Source: CAVSWT01 sp963746735 (lineage in GTDB: Bacteria; Bacteroidota; Ignavibacteria; Ignavibacteriales; Ignavibacteriaceae). Taken from it: DNA of 64,000 nucleotides. Where the stretch lies: positions 62,001 to 126,000 of the forward strand of contig CAVVCO010000017.1 in assembly GCA_963746735.1 (NCBI GenBank). The letters run 5' to 3'. Position numbers and translations under genes: made by a program. The stretch's first letter is position 1. Each line of letters starts with the position of its first letter. Shown here one piece after another: positions 8,938 through 18,648 of this stretch. The notes beneath the pieces were generated by a model that saw only the letters and a list, made by a program, of their open reading frames with translations, was not told the origin of the DNA and searched no databases.

Positions 8938-10137
8938 TTGAGTAAAAGAACCCCGCTGTTTTTAATTTTTCTAACTGTATTTATTGACCTGCTTGGTTTT
9001 GGAATATTAATTCCTATACTGCCAACATTTGCCACTAAAGAATTAGGCATGAATGAAACAGCAATTGGAATCGCTATTGCTTTATATTCATTTATACAAT
9101 TTTTATTCAATCCATTCTTGGGAAAACTTTCTGATAAGCACGGAAGAAAACCAGTCATCGTTATTTGTCTTTTGTTAAATGCAGCCGGGTATATAATTTT
9201 TGCTTATTCACATTCATTTGCAATGCTTTTATTTTCAAGAGTAGTAGGCGGAATTGGCGGAAGCAGCGTTAGCGTAGCTCAAGCTTATATTGCTGATGTT
9301 ACCACAAAAGAAAACCGTTCTAAGGGGATGGGAGTAATTGGGGCAGCCTTTGGATTAGGTTTTGTATTTGGCCCTTTATTCGGCGGTATACTTTCAAAAT
9401 TTGGTTATGATATTGCCGGATTTGCAAGTGCTGGATTTTCTTTCATTGCGTTTTTATCAACAGTTTTCTTTTTACCTGAATCTCACAAGAGTATTAATAA
9501 AGAATTAAAAATTGAAAAGAAACTTTTTGATGTTGCAGCATTTAAAAAAATATTTAGTCGGTCTGACCTTGGAACTCTTATTATTTTGTATTTTACTCTA
9601 ACTTTTTCAACAGCAACCATTTACGGGACTTTTGCACTACTTGGATATAAAGTTTATGGTTTCACTGATATGCAAAACGGTTATATTTTTGGAATTGTTG
9701 GTTTGGTTGGTGCCCTAGTTCAAGGTGGATTGATAAGGGTTATTTCAAAACATCTTTCTGATTTAAAACTTGTTGCCATAGGCTCTTTTCTTATGATAAT
9801 AGGTTTAGGAATGCTGCCTTATGGAGGAAACTTTATTGGGATTTCAATTGTTGCTGTTATATTGGCACTTGGAACCGGAATGTTACAGCCAACATTATTA
9901 AGTCTAGTTTCTAAAGTTACGACTGATAAAGAACAAGGTATTACTTTAGGTGTTAATCAATCATTTTCAGCATTTGCACGTGTACTAGGGCCGCTTTGGG
10001 GAGGTTTTGCGTTTGAGTTTTTGGGATATGCATTTCCATTTATAACCGGGTCAGTATTTACATTATTTATTTTTTTATTAGCCATTACCTATCTTCCTAA
10101 AAAAATTAAAGTTGATCAAAGCAAATTATCTGCTTAA
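8938..10137 (+). CDS. MFS transporter, TetA/Bmr-like drug efflux type
   Basis: A 399-residue major facilitator with 12 predicted membrane helices. The first loop carries the MFS signature GKLSDKHGRKPVI, and helix 5 has a drug/H+ antiporter motif C-like segment (GAAFGLGFVFGPLFGGIL). The N-terminus LTVFIDLLGFGILIPILP is typical of TetA/Bmr-like DHA1 family members. The start is a TTG with GGAG about 9 bases upstream. The substrate is unknown; antibiotic efflux is one family role, not a conclusion. The dihydrouridine synthase gene starts 27 bases downstream. Confidence 0.88.
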   Translation: MSKRTPLFLIFLTVFIDLLGFGILIPILPTFATKELGMNETAIGIAIALYSFIQFLFNPFLGKLSDKHGRKPVIVICLLLNAAGYIIFAYSHSFAMLLFSRVVGGIGGSSVSVAQAYIADVTTKENRSKGMGVIGAAFGLGFVFGPLFGGILSKFGYDIAGFASAGFSFIAFLSTVFFLPESHKSINKELKIEKKLFDVAAFKKIFSRSDLGTLIILYFTLTFSTATIYGTFALLGYKVYGFTDMQNGYIFGIVGLVGALVQGGLIRVISKHLSDLKLVAIGSFLMIIGLGMLPYGGNFIGISIVAVILALGTGMLQPTLLSLVSKVTTDKEQGITLGVNQSFSAFARVLGPLWGGFAFEFLGYAFPFITGSVFTLFIFLLAITYLPKKIKVDQSKLSA

Positions 10138-10164
10138 ATTATTTCTCAAAATATTATCAAGTTT

Positions 10165-11152
10165 ATGTTTGATGTAGGAAATATAAAAAAAGAGAAAGCA
10201 ATTCTTTTAGCTCCCATGGAGGATGTCACCGACATTTCATTTAGAATAATTTGTAAAGAATTAGGAGCTGATGTTGTTTACACAGAATTTGTAAACACCG
10301 AGGGATTGGTACGTGCCTCTGAAAAGACACACAAAAAGTTAAAGATAATTGAAAAAGAAAGACCAGTTGGAATTCAAATATACGGTGGAAACATTGAATC
10401 AATGGTTGGGGGAGCTAAAATTGCAGAAGAGGAAAACCCAGATTTAATTGACATCAACGCCGGCTGCTGGGTTAAAAACGTTGTTGGAAATGGAGCCGGT
10501 TCCGCATTATTAAAAGACCCGCCGTACATGCAAAAACTTGTTAAAGAAGTTGTAGATAATGTTTCTTTACCTGTGACCGTTAAAACTAGATTGGGGTGGG
10601 ATAACAACAGCATTCAAATTCTTGAAGTCGCAAAAAGACTTGAAGATGTTGGAGTTAAAGCGTTAACAATCCATTGCAGAACAAGAGCAATGGGACATAA
10701 AGGCGATGCATACTGGGAATGGATTCCAAGAATAAAAGAAGTAGTAAATATTCCAGTTGTGCTTAAATGGAAATGTTTTAACAGCAGAAGATGTTAAACG
10801 TGCCTTTGATGAAACAAATGCTGATGCAGTGATGATTGCCCGTGGAGCAATTGGGAATCCATGGATATTTAAAGAAGCTAAAGAATTATTAGAAACAGGG
10901 AATGTTTTGTCGACAATAGATGAAACAACAAAAATTAAAACTTGTTTACGACATTTACAGATTGCTACTGAAATAAAAGGGGAAAGGCGTGCAGTAATTG
11001 AGCATAGGAAATTTTATTCGGGATATTTAAAAGCATTGCCAAATGTATCTCAAATTCGCAAATCACTTATGGCAGAAATTGAGTATAATGCTGTTGAAGA
11101 CATTCTTCTAAAATATCTTGATGAATTGCTCAACTTTGAAATTGCTATTTAG
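10165..11152 (+). CDS. tRNA-dihydrouridine synthase, frameshifted
   Basis: FMN enzyme reducing uridines in the tRNA D-loop. The N-terminal part shows LLAPMEDVTDISFR, VYTEFVNTEG and the active-site region DINAGCWVKNVVGNGAGSAL, where the cysteine is the proton donor, then TVKTRLGW and the FMN-binding LTIHCRTRAMGHKG. The frame breaks at about 10766: dropping one A from the AAA at 10765-10767 gives VVLNGNVLTAEDVKRAF and runs on through DAVMIARGAIGNPWIF to the C-terminal helical domain. The total is about 328 residues, normal for DusB-like enzymes. The GCWVK form instead of GCPVK is seen in Bacteroidetes-type Dus proteins. Confidence 0.9.
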
Positions 11153-11272
11153 CTTTCCCGTGGGTTAATGAAAATTAATACTCGCTTTTATTTTTAATAT
11201 CAATTATTTTTAATGAAATTAATTTTAAGATTTTAGTTATTTAAATAAATTTATTCTATAAAATTTTATTAT

Positions 11273-12022
11273 ATGATTAGAACATCGTTAAAAGACGGAA
11301 CTGCTGTAATTTCTTTAAACAGGCCGGAAAAAAGGAATTCGCTTCATCCAAAATTAATTGAACAGCTTAAAATTAAGTTTGAAGAATTAAAATTGGATAC
11401 AAATGTAAAAGTTGTAATTCTTACAGGAGAGGGAAGTAGTTTTTGTGCCGGAGCAGATTTACAATATTTAAATGAAATAAAAGAATATTCTGTTATTGAT
11501 AATCAGAGCGATTCTCAGAATTTAGGCAATTTATTTTTAGAAATATATAAATTTCCTAAACCGGTTATTGCGGCTGTAAATGGCCCGGCAATTGCGGGTG
11601 GTTGCGGGTTAGCTTCTGTTTGTGATTTCATTGTTGCTGGCGAAAATTCAAAGTTTGGTTATACTGAAGTTAAAATAGGATTTATACCTGCAATCGTTTC
11701 GATTTTTTTAATTAAAAAAATAGGAGAAGGAAGAGCAAAGCAGCTTCTTTTAAGTGGAGAATTAATTTCAGGAAAAAGAGCTTATGAAATGGGACTTGTG
11801 CAAATTATTATTCGGAAGATGTGATGAAGGATGTCATTTTCTCTGGCAGATAAGTTAAAAAGTAATTCGGAATACAGCATGCAATTGACTAAAAATATGA
11901 TTGATAAAATATCAAATCTAAATGTTGAAGAAGCTGTTAAATCTTGTATTCAATTAAATACAATAAGCAGATCAAGTAAAGATTTCAAAACTGGATTAAA
12001 TAATTTTCTCAATAAGAAATAG
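11273..12022 (+). CDS. Enoyl-CoA hydratase/isomerase family protein, two frame breaks
   Basis: Crotonase-fold enzyme hydrating 2-enoyl-CoA. The CoA-binding and oxyanion-hole motifs are present: NRPEKRNSLHP, GEGSSFCAGADLQYL and AAVNGPAIAGGCGLASVCDF, then FGYTEVKIGFIPAIVS with a glutamate in the usual catalytic region. The frame breaks at about 11804-11811 and again at the TTTT run 11837-11840; adding one T at each place gives a continuous reading through YYSEDVMKDVIFSLADKLKS to the C-terminal helices. The whole is about 250 residues, a normal length. It may work with the acyl-CoA dehydrogenase upstream in the window. Apt follows after 8 bases. Confidence 0.86.
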
Positions 12023-12030
12023 GAATATTA

Positions 12031-12561
12031 ATGTCAGAAAATTTAAAACAATATATTAGAAGCATAAAAGACTTTCCTAAACAAGGCATTATGTTTAGAG
12101 ATATTACAACATTGCTGCAAAACCCTGTATCATTAAAATTAACTCTTCAGCAGTTATTTGAAAGTTCTAAGGATTTGGATATAAATAAAGTTGTTGGGAT
12201 TGAAGCACGCGGATTTATTTATGGAGCAATGCTTGCAGAGAAATTGAATGTAGGGTTTGCTCCCATTAGAAAACCTGGCAAACTTCCATCTGAAAAAGTA
12301 CAAGAATCTTATACTTTAGAATACGGTACTGATACAATAGAGATTCATAAAGATGCAATCAAGCCTGGTGAAAAAGTATTAATTCATGATGACCTTTTAG
12401 CAACCGGAGGAACAGCTAAAGCTGCAGCTAATTTAGTTGAAAAACTCGGAGGTAAAGTTATCCAACTATCCTTTATCATTGAGCTTACCTTTTTGAACGG
12501 AAGGAAACTATTGCCTAATTATAACGTGAATTCTTTAGTTTCTTATGATAGTGAAGACTAA
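12031..12561 (+). CDS. apt: Adenine phosphoribosyltransferase
   Basis: Purine salvage enzyme making AMP from adenine and PRPP. At 176 residues it has the usual length. Motifs are IRSIKDFPKQGIMFRDITTL at the N-terminus, GIEARGFIYGAMLAEKL and PIRKPGKLP, and the PRPP-binding loop VLIHDDLLATGGTAKAA. Cytosolic dimer. It lies 2 bases before the SpoIIM-like gene and may be transcribed with that cluster. Confidence 0.96.
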   Translation: MSENLKQYIRSIKDFPKQGIMFRDITTLLQNPVSLKLTLQQLFESSKDLDINKVVGIEARGFIYGAMLAEKLNVGFAPIRKPGKLPSEKVQESYTLEYGTDTIEIHKDAIKPGEKVLIHDDLLATGGTAKAAANLVEKLGGKVIQLSFIIELTFLNGRKLLPNYNVNSLVSYDSED

Positions 12562-12563
12562 TA

Positions 12564-13529
12564 ATGAGAGAAGTTACATTTCTAAAAAATAATGCTGAGA
12601 AATGGAAACAGTTTGAATCTTATTTATCAAAAACTAATAATTATAATTCCGACCAATTAGCTGAATTATTTATACAATTAACGGATGATCTTGCTTATTC
12701 AAAAACTTTTTACCCCAAAAGCAGAACAACTTTATACTTAAATTCACTTGCTTCCAAAGTTCATCAGCATATTTATAGAAATAAAAAAGAAGAGAAAAGT
12801 AAATTTGTTTATTTCTGGAGCAAGGAACTCCCATCATTATTTTATAAGCGTCGGAAAGAATTATTCATATCATTTTCAATTTTTATTATTGCATTAATTA
12901 TTGGGTTATTTTCCGCTGCCAATAATGATTCATTTGTTAGATTGGTCTTAGGTGATTCATATATTAATATGACATCAGAAAATATGTCTAAGGGAGATCC
13001 GATGGCGGTATATAAGCAGATGAATCAGGTTGATATGTTTTTAGGAATAACATTTAATAATATTCGTGTTTCTTTCTTCGCGTTTATTTTAGGTATCTTC
13101 TTTTCATTTGGTACTGCGTATATTTTGTTTTCAAACGGGATTATGCTGGGAGCATTTGAATATTTCTTTTTCCAAAAAGGATTTCTAATACAATCTTTAT
13201 TAGCTGTTTGGCTTCATGGCACTTTGGAAATATCAGCTATTATTATTGCCGGAGGTGCAGGCCTCACCATTGGTAACAGTATACTTTTTCCCGGCACATA
13301 TTCTAGAGGACAATCTTTTTTAACTGCTGCGCAAGATGGGGTTAGAATTGTAATAGGATTGATACCAATTTTTATTACAGCCGGTTTTTTAGAATCATTT
13401 TTAACACGATATACTGAAATGCCGCTGTTTCTAAATTTAATTATTATACTTGCATCTTTGAGTTTCATTATATGGTATGTTGTTATTTTTCCTTCAAGAC
13501 AATTTAAAAGGGGCTTAAATTATGATTAA
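12564..13529 (+). CDS. SpoIIM-family membrane protein (stage II sporulation protein M domain)
   Basis: A 321-residue protein with a soluble N-terminal 100 residues and five or six membrane helices. The diagnostic block is QSLLAVWLHGTLEISAIIIA followed by GAGLTIG, which contains the family's H-G-x-x-E motif. The domain is named after the sporulation protein, but homologues in non-sporulating bacteria sit next to MoxR/DUF58 genes, as here. The 3' end overlaps the next membrane protein gene by 8 bases, indicating an operon. The function in this setting is unknown. Confidence 0.85.
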   Translation: MREVTFLKNNAEKWKQFESYLSKTNNYNSDQLAELFIQLTDDLAYSKTFYPKSRTTLYLNSLASKVHQHIYRNKKEEKSKFVYFWSKELPSLFYKRRKELFISFSIFIIALIIGLFSAANNDSFVRLVLGDSYINMTSENMSKGDPMAVYKQMNQVDMFLGITFNNIRVSFFAFILGIFFSFGTAYILFSNGIMLGAFEYFFFQKGFLIQSLLAVWLHGTLEISAIIIAGGAGLTIGNSILFPGTYSRGQSFLTAAQDGVRIVIGLIPIFITAGFLESFLTRYTEMPLFLNLIIILASLSFIIWYVVIFPSRQFKRGLNYD

Positions 13530-14367
13530 AAATGAAAAAATTGAATTTCGCAAGTTAAGGGATTTTGGAGAATTAATTAATGTAACCTTTGAATTCTTAA
13601 AACAAAATTTAAAAAAACTAGGGCTTTCGATACTTTTCATAGTTAGTCCTCTCGCGTTAATAAGTGGAATATTAGGCGGCATTTATAATGCTTCCAACTT
13701 TAATAATATCACAGCCATGAGATTTTCTTTTAATTGGCCATTACTGTTTCTACATTACATTTTTATTTTGATTACTGTTCATCTTTTAGTTACAGTAACT
13801 TATTCATATATATTTTTATATTTCGAAAAAAATGTTGCTGACATTGAAGTTTCAGACGTTTTTCAAAAAACGAAAGAATTTTTCTTCCCATTTTTAGGTG
13901 CTTCCATAGGCGTCTTTTTAGCAGTTATAGTTGGAACAATGTTATTTATTGTGCCGGGAATTTATTTGTCTATTACATTATCAACCATTTATGCAGTGAA
14001 AATGATTGAACATAAAGGATTTTTTGATTCCTTTGAAAGGTGTCGTTATTTAATTAAAGATAACTGGTGGTTTACATTTGGATTGATTTTAATCTTTGCA
14101 GTGATTCAATATTTTTTCTCGTTTATACTTCAGATTCCAATGACAATTGTAAATTTTGTTGGAATGATGCATACTTTAAATAAGGGAGCTTCAGTGAATG
14201 AAACTATTGTTATGATAACAAGTTTAATTTATACTTTTTCCTTTTTCTTTTATACAATAGGGATAATCGGAATTACCTTCCATTATTTTAACCTTGTCGA
14301 GCAAAAAGAAGCAAGGGGATTAATGCAGAAAATAGAAACTATTAATATGACAAATAATATTTCTTGA
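13522..14367 (+). CDS. Multi-pass membrane protein of the SpoIIM-MoxR cluster
   Basis: A 281-residue protein with about six hydrophobic helices and no catalytic motif that I recognise. The segment FFPFLGASIGVFLAVIVGTM then FIVPGIYLSI and SFERCRYLIKDNWWFTFGLI resembles the membrane domain found in glycerophosphodiester phosphodiesterase-like and YciC-like proteins. It overlaps spoIIM by 8 bases and ends 4 bases before the DUF4129 gene, so it is part of the same transcript. Its role is unknown. Confidence 0.72.
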   Translation: MIKNEKIEFRKLRDFGELINVTFEFLKQNLKKLGLSILFIVSPLALISGILGGIYNASNFNNITAMRFSFNWPLLFLHYIFILITVHLLVTVTYSYIFLYFEKNVADIEVSDVFQKTKEFFFPFLGASIGVFLAVIVGTMLFIVPGIYLSITLSTIYAVKMIEHKGFFDSFERCRYLIKDNWWFTFGLILIFAVIQYFFSFILQIPMTIVNFVGMMHTLNKGASVNETIVMITSLIYTFSFFFYTIGIIGITFHYFNLVEQKEARGLMQKIETINMTNNIS

Positions 14368-14371
14368 AGCT

Positions 14372-15100
14372 GTGAAATATTTATTAATAATTATTTTTCT
14401 TTCGACTTTAATATTTAACACGGCAAAAGCTGAAGAGTCTAGCGATACTTTGATGAATAATGCTGTGTTTGATACTTCAAAAGTAGAAGTTCGAACCCCT
14501 ACAGAAAGTACCTTAAACAAATATCGAAATAACAAAGATTTTATTTATGACAGAGCTGAGTCATCACTTAGTTTTTGGGATAAGATTACAATCTGGATTA
14601 ATAATCGTTTAAAAGAATTATTCACATCTGAAGGATTCCCGGTAATTATCAGATACTTTTTGTATTTAATAGTCGCGGTGGCCGCTATTCTTGTGATATT
14701 TGTTTTATTAAAATCCAATGTGCGTGGAATATTTTATGGTAAGCAAATGAATTCGGCTACACGTTTTAAAATTGTAGATGAAGACATTAACAAAATGGAT
14801 TTTGAAAGAAGAATCAACGAAGCTGTCAATAACAAAGATTATAGGCTTGCCGTTAGACTTTATTATCTAAAAATGTTAAAACTGCTTTCAGATAAAAAAA
14901 TAATTGACTGGCAAATAAACAAAACTAATTCGGCTTACTTAAAAGAAGTTAGAAATATAAATTTGCATAGTCACTTTGATAAAATAACTTCAATTTTTGA
15001 ATGGATTTGGTATGGAGAGTTTCCTATTGATGAAGCAAACTTTATTAAAGTTAGGGATATATTTACTGAATTCAATAGTAATATAGATAATAGTAGATGA
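14372..15100 (+). CDS. DUF4129-domain membrane protein
   Basis: 242 residues starting at GTG: a signal-peptide-like N-terminus (YLLIIIFLSTLIFNTAKA), an extracytoplasmic stretch, one membrane helix at about residues 98-115 (YFLYLIVAVAAILVIFVLL), then a cytosolic domain. The helical segment FERRINEAVNNKDYRLAVRL then YYLKMLKLLSDK is characteristic of DUF4129, which accompanies MoxR/DUF58 operons. It overlaps the next gene by 4 bases (ATGA). The biochemical function of the family is not established. Confidence 0.78.
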   Translation: MKYLLIIIFLSTLIFNTAKAEESSDTLMNNAVFDTSKVEVRTPTESTLNKYRNNKDFIYDRAESSLSFWDKITIWINNRLKELFTSEGFPVIIRYFLYLIVAVAAILVIFVLLKSNVRGIFYGKQMNSATRFKIVDEDINKMDFERRINEAVNNKDYRLAVRLYYLKMLKLLSDKKIIDWQINKTNSAYLKEVRNINLHSHFDKITSIFEWIWYGEFPIDEANFIKVRDIFTEFNSNIDNSR

Positions 15101-16287
15101 AGAAATATTCCAAATATATTACTTTGCTTTTGATCCTATTATTGATTTCAATTTTATTTCTTTTATTATCACCAAAAGAAATTAATTGGTCTTACAGCTT
15201 TTCCAAAGATGATAAAATACCATATGGAAATTTCGTTACATATAAAGCCGTTAATGAAATATTTGATGAAGGAGTTTCCCCGGTTGACGAACCAATTTAT
15301 AATAATGTTGATATCAAATTAGATTCAGCAATGAATTACATCTTTATTAATGATAATTTTTCACCTGATAAATTAGATGCACAAACATTACTTGAGTTTA
15401 TTAAAAAAGGCAATGATGTTTTTATTTCGGCAGGATATTTTAATAAAACTTTCTGTGATACTTTTAATGTTAAAACATCACTTAAATTAATTAATCAAGA
15501 TTCCCTAAAAGTAAATTTTTATAACCCGCAATTAAAACGAAATCAATTTTATGTTTATAAAAAGGTTCCTTTTGATAATTATTTTACAAGCTTCTCCGAT
15601 TCAAATACAGTAGTTCTTGGAATGAATAATTCTAATCAACCAAATTTTATTAAATTAAACATTGGGAATGGGTGTTTATATATAAACCTCGTTCCGTTGG
15701 CTTTTACAAATTATAATGTTTTAGATACAGTCAACTCAAATTATATTTTCAAAGCATTGTCTTACCTGCCGGCAGAAAATTATACTTATTGGGATGAATA
15801 TTATAAAGCGGGCAGATCAATGATTAGAACCCCATTGGTTTATATTTTGAGTACAGAGCCGCTAACCTGGGCTTATTATGTTTCTATATTTACAATAATT
15901 ATATATATAATTTTTGAAGGTAAAAGGAAGCAGCGGATAATCCCTATAATTAAACCTTTAACAAATACTACACTTCAATTTGTAGAAACTATCGGCAAGC
16001 TTTATTATCAGAAAAAAGACCATAAAAATATAGCCATGAAAAAAATTAATTATTTCATAGACCAGTTAAGGAATAATTATTACATTAAAGGGAAGTCATT
16101 TAATGAAGAAGAGATAAAACAGATTTCTGAAAAATCAAAAATAAGTCTTACTAAAATTAAAACGGTATTCGATTTTATAAATGATATAGAAATGAAAACT
16201 AAAATATCAGAAGACGAACTTAAAAACTTAAATTCTTTAATTGAATCATTTTATAATTCAGCAGGTATTTATGGAAGAACAATTTAA
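15097..16287 (+). CDS. DUF4350-like membrane-anchored protein
   Basis: A 396-residue protein with an N-terminal membrane anchor (ITLLLILLLISILFLLLSP), a soluble extracytoplasmic domain of about 220 residues with an alternating alpha/beta pattern (GNFVTYKAVNEIFDEG, FIKKGNDVFISAGYF), a second membrane helix (AYYVSIFTIIIYIIF) and a cytosolic C-terminal domain. This layout and its place between DUF4129 and MoxR genes match DUF4350 proteins. The MoxR gene starts inside its last 17 bases. The substrate or partner is unknown. Confidence 0.72.
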   Translation: MKKYSKYITLLLILLLISILFLLLSPKEINWSYSFSKDDKIPYGNFVTYKAVNEIFDEGVSPVDEPIYNNVDIKLDSAMNYIFINDNFSPDKLDAQTLLEFIKKGNDVFISAGYFNKTFCDTFNVKTSLKLINQDSLKVNFYNPQLKRNQFYVYKKVPFDNYFTSFSDSNTVVLGMNNSNQPNFIKLNIGNGCLYINLVPLAFTNYNVLDTVNSNYIFKALSYLPAENYTYWDEYYKAGRSMIRTPLVYILSTEPLTWAYYVSIFTIIIYIIFEGKRKQRIIPIIKPLTNTTLQFVETIGKLYYQKKDHKNIAMKKINYFIDQLRNNYYIKGKSFNEEEIKQISEKSKISLTKIKTVFDFINDIEMKTKISEDELKNLNSLIESFYNSAGIYGRTI

Positions 16288-17251
16288 TCTAACAAGCAGA
16301 ACTGATTTTACCGAATTACATAATTCGGTAAATGATATTAGAAATGAAATCAGGAAAATAATTGTCGGGCAGGACAAAATTATTGATTTATTAATTGCAG
16401 CTATTCTTGCGGATGGCCATGTCCTAATTGAAGGCGTTCCTGGTATCGCAAAAACTTTGATTGCCAAAATACTTTCAAAAACTATTTCAAGTAATTTTTC
16501 CAGGATACAATTCACTCCTGATTTAATGCCGTCTGACATTATTGGAACATCTATTTTTAATATGAAAACGTCGGAGTTTGAATTTAATAAAGGCCCTATA
16601 TTTTCAAATATTATTTTAATAGATGAAATAAATCGCGCACCCGCAAAAACGCAAGCAGCGCTTTTTGAAGTAATGGAAGAAAGACAAATTACCGTAGATG
16701 GCAAAACTTATATAATGGAACAGCCGTTCATTGTTTTTGCCACTCAAAATCCGATTGAGCATGAAGGTACATATAGGCTTCCGGAAGCTGAGCTTGATAG
16801 ATTTTTGTTCAAAGCCGAAATAAATTATCCTTCCCTTGAAGAAGAAACTAAAATTTTGCTTGAACTTCATAACAGGAAAAATGCAAATGATTTATCAATG
16901 ATTAAAACCGTCTTGTCATCAGATAATTTAATACAGCATCGAAATAAAATAAAAGATATTCACATCGATGAAAATATAGCTAAATATGTTGCTCAAATTA
17001 TTAATAAAACACGTAACAATAGTGATCTATATTTAGGAGGTTCTCCCAGAGCATCTCTTGCAGTTTTAATCGGGGCAAAAGCTTTTGCAGCGATGAAGGG
17101 AAGAGATTTTATAACTCCGGATGATGTACGAGAAGTTGTTTTCCCGGCTTTGAAGCACCGCTTAATATTAACACCGGAAAAGGAAATGGAAGGAATTCAA
17201 GTTGATGAAATTATAAAAAGAATAATTGATAAGATTGAGGTTCCAAGGTAG
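16271..17251 (+). CDS. MoxR-family AAA+ ATPase
   Basis: A 326-residue AAA+ chaperone-like ATPase. I start it at the ATG at 16271 (MEEQFNLTSRTDF), as the in-frame ATG at 16241 lies deeper inside the previous gene. Walker A is GVPGIAKT, Walker B is IILIDEINRAPAKTQ, followed by the conserved FEVMEERQITVDG, FVFATQNPIEHEGTY and LPEAELDRFLF, with the arginine-containing GGSPRASLAVL in the lid. MoxR ATPases act with vWA-type DUF58 proteins to insert cofactors or remodel protein complexes; the DUF58 partner starts at the last base of this gene. Confidence 0.94.
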   Translation: MEEQFNLTSRTDFTELHNSVNDIRNEIRKIIVGQDKIIDLLIAAILADGHVLIEGVPGIAKTLIAKILSKTISSNFSRIQFTPDLMPSDIIGTSIFNMKTSEFEFNKGPIFSNIILIDEINRAPAKTQAALFEVMEERQITVDGKTYIMEQPFIVFATQNPIEHEGTYRLPEAELDRFLFKAEINYPSLEEETKILLELHNRKNANDLSMIKTVLSSDNLIQHRNKIKDIHIDENIAKYVAQIINKTRNNSDLYLGGSPRASLAVLIGAKAFAAMKGRDFITPDDVREVVFPALKHRLILTPEKEMEGIQVDEIIKRIIDKIEVPR

Positions 17252-18582
17252 TGAAGTTACTAAAATCATTTTATTTTTCTCAAATCTTTTTTATAACAGC
17301 ATGGGGATTAGTTTTATTATTTATCCTTTCATACTTTTCCACAAATTTTATTTTAATTCCAAAGCTATTACTATTTATTCTTGTTCTAACAATTATTATT
17401 GATACAACAATTTTATTTATTAATAAAAATGGTGTAAATGGAGGGAGAAAAACATCAGCAAGATTTTCAAATGGTGATGATAACGAAGTAATAGTTTCAT
17501 TTGAAAATAATTATAGCTTTAAAATTAATATAGTATTAATAGATGAAATTCCGCATCAATTTCAAATAAGAGATTTTAAAATAAAGTTAAAACTTGATCC
17601 CGGAGAAAGTAAAACTATCTCATACAATTTAAAGCCAGTAAAGAGGGGAGAATATAATTTTGGAAACTTAAATATTTATGTTTCTTCTCCATTGAATATT
17701 ATAAGAAGGAAATTTGTTTTTGACGGCAACAAAACGGTGCCTGTTTATCCTTCATTTATTCAAATGCACAAATATGGACTTTTAGCTATTTCAAACCGGC
17801 TGACAGAAGTTGGGATAAAAAAAATTAGAAAGATAGGGCGCTCCACAGAATTTGACCAAATTAGAAATTATGTTACGGGCGATGATTACAGAACTATTAA
17901 CTGGAAAGCTACGGCTAGAAAAAGCGAACTTATGGTTAATCACTATGTAGATGAAAAATCTCAGCAAGTTTATAGTGTTATTGATATGGGCAGAACAATG
18001 AAAATGCCTTTTAACGGAATGAGTCTAGTAGATTATGCAATTAATTCAAGCCTTGTGATTTCTAGTGTAGCAATCCATAAGCAGGACAAAGCTGGAATAG
18101 TTACTTTTTCAAATAAAGTCGGCGCTATATTACCTTCTGAAAATCGATCAACACAAATGTTGAAAATTCTTGAAGTACTTTATAACCAGGAAACAGAATT
18201 TCTTGAATCAGATTATGAAAAATTATGTGCTGACATATTAGCAAAAATTAAACATAGAAGCTTAATTTTACTTTACACAAATTTTGAGACTCTTGATGGG
18301 TTGAAACGACAATTATTTTATATTAAAAAGCTTGCACTTTATCATCTAGTAGTAATAATATTTTTTGAGAACACAGAACTTTATTCACTGTTGGAATCAG
18401 ATCCAGCTAATACAGAACAAATATATATTAAAACTATTGCTGAAAAATTTGCATTGGATAAAAGACAAATAGTAAAAGAATTGGAGAAAAATAATATTCA
18501 ATCAATATTAACTTCTCCGGAAAAATTATCGATTAATACAATAAATAAGTACCTTGAATTAAAAGCCAGGGGTATGATTTAG
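17251..18582 (+). CDS. DUF58-domain protein, vWA-like partner of MoxR
   Basis: 443 residues from a GTG overlapping the MoxR stop codon. Two N-terminal membrane helices lead into a beta-rich region, then the DUF58 core: RSTEFDQIRNYVTGDDYRTI followed by NWKATARKSELMVNHYVDEK and YSVIDMGRTM. The last has a D-x-G-R-x-M variant of the vWA metal-site motif. The family forms the membrane-bound partner of MoxR ATPases. The client of this system is unknown; nothing in the cluster encodes a methanol dehydrogenase or aerotolerance enzyme. Confidence 0.9.
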   Translation: MKLLKSFYFSQIFFITAWGLVLLFILSYFSTNFILIPKLLLFILVLTIIIDTTILFINKNGVNGGRKTSARFSNGDDNEVIVSFENNYSFKINIVLIDEIPHQFQIRDFKIKLKLDPGESKTISYNLKPVKRGEYNFGNLNIYVSSPLNIIRRKFVFDGNKTVPVYPSFIQMHKYGLLAISNRLTEVGIKKIRKIGRSTEFDQIRNYVTGDDYRTINWKATARKSELMVNHYVDEKSQQVYSVIDMGRTMKMPFNGMSLVDYAINSSLVISSVAIHKQDKAGIVTFSNKVGAILPSENRSTQMLKILEVLYNQETEFLESDYEKLCADILAKIKHRSLILLYTNFETLDGLKRQLFYIKKLALYHLVVIIFFENTELYSLLESDPANTEQIYIKTIAEKFALDKRQIVKELEKNNIQSILTSPEKLSINTINKYLELKARGMI

Positions 18583-18648
18583 ATATTGGGAGCAAACCCA
18601 ATTTCTTTAAGAAAATGGATTTGTAAAATACTGAACGAGTTTACAGTT

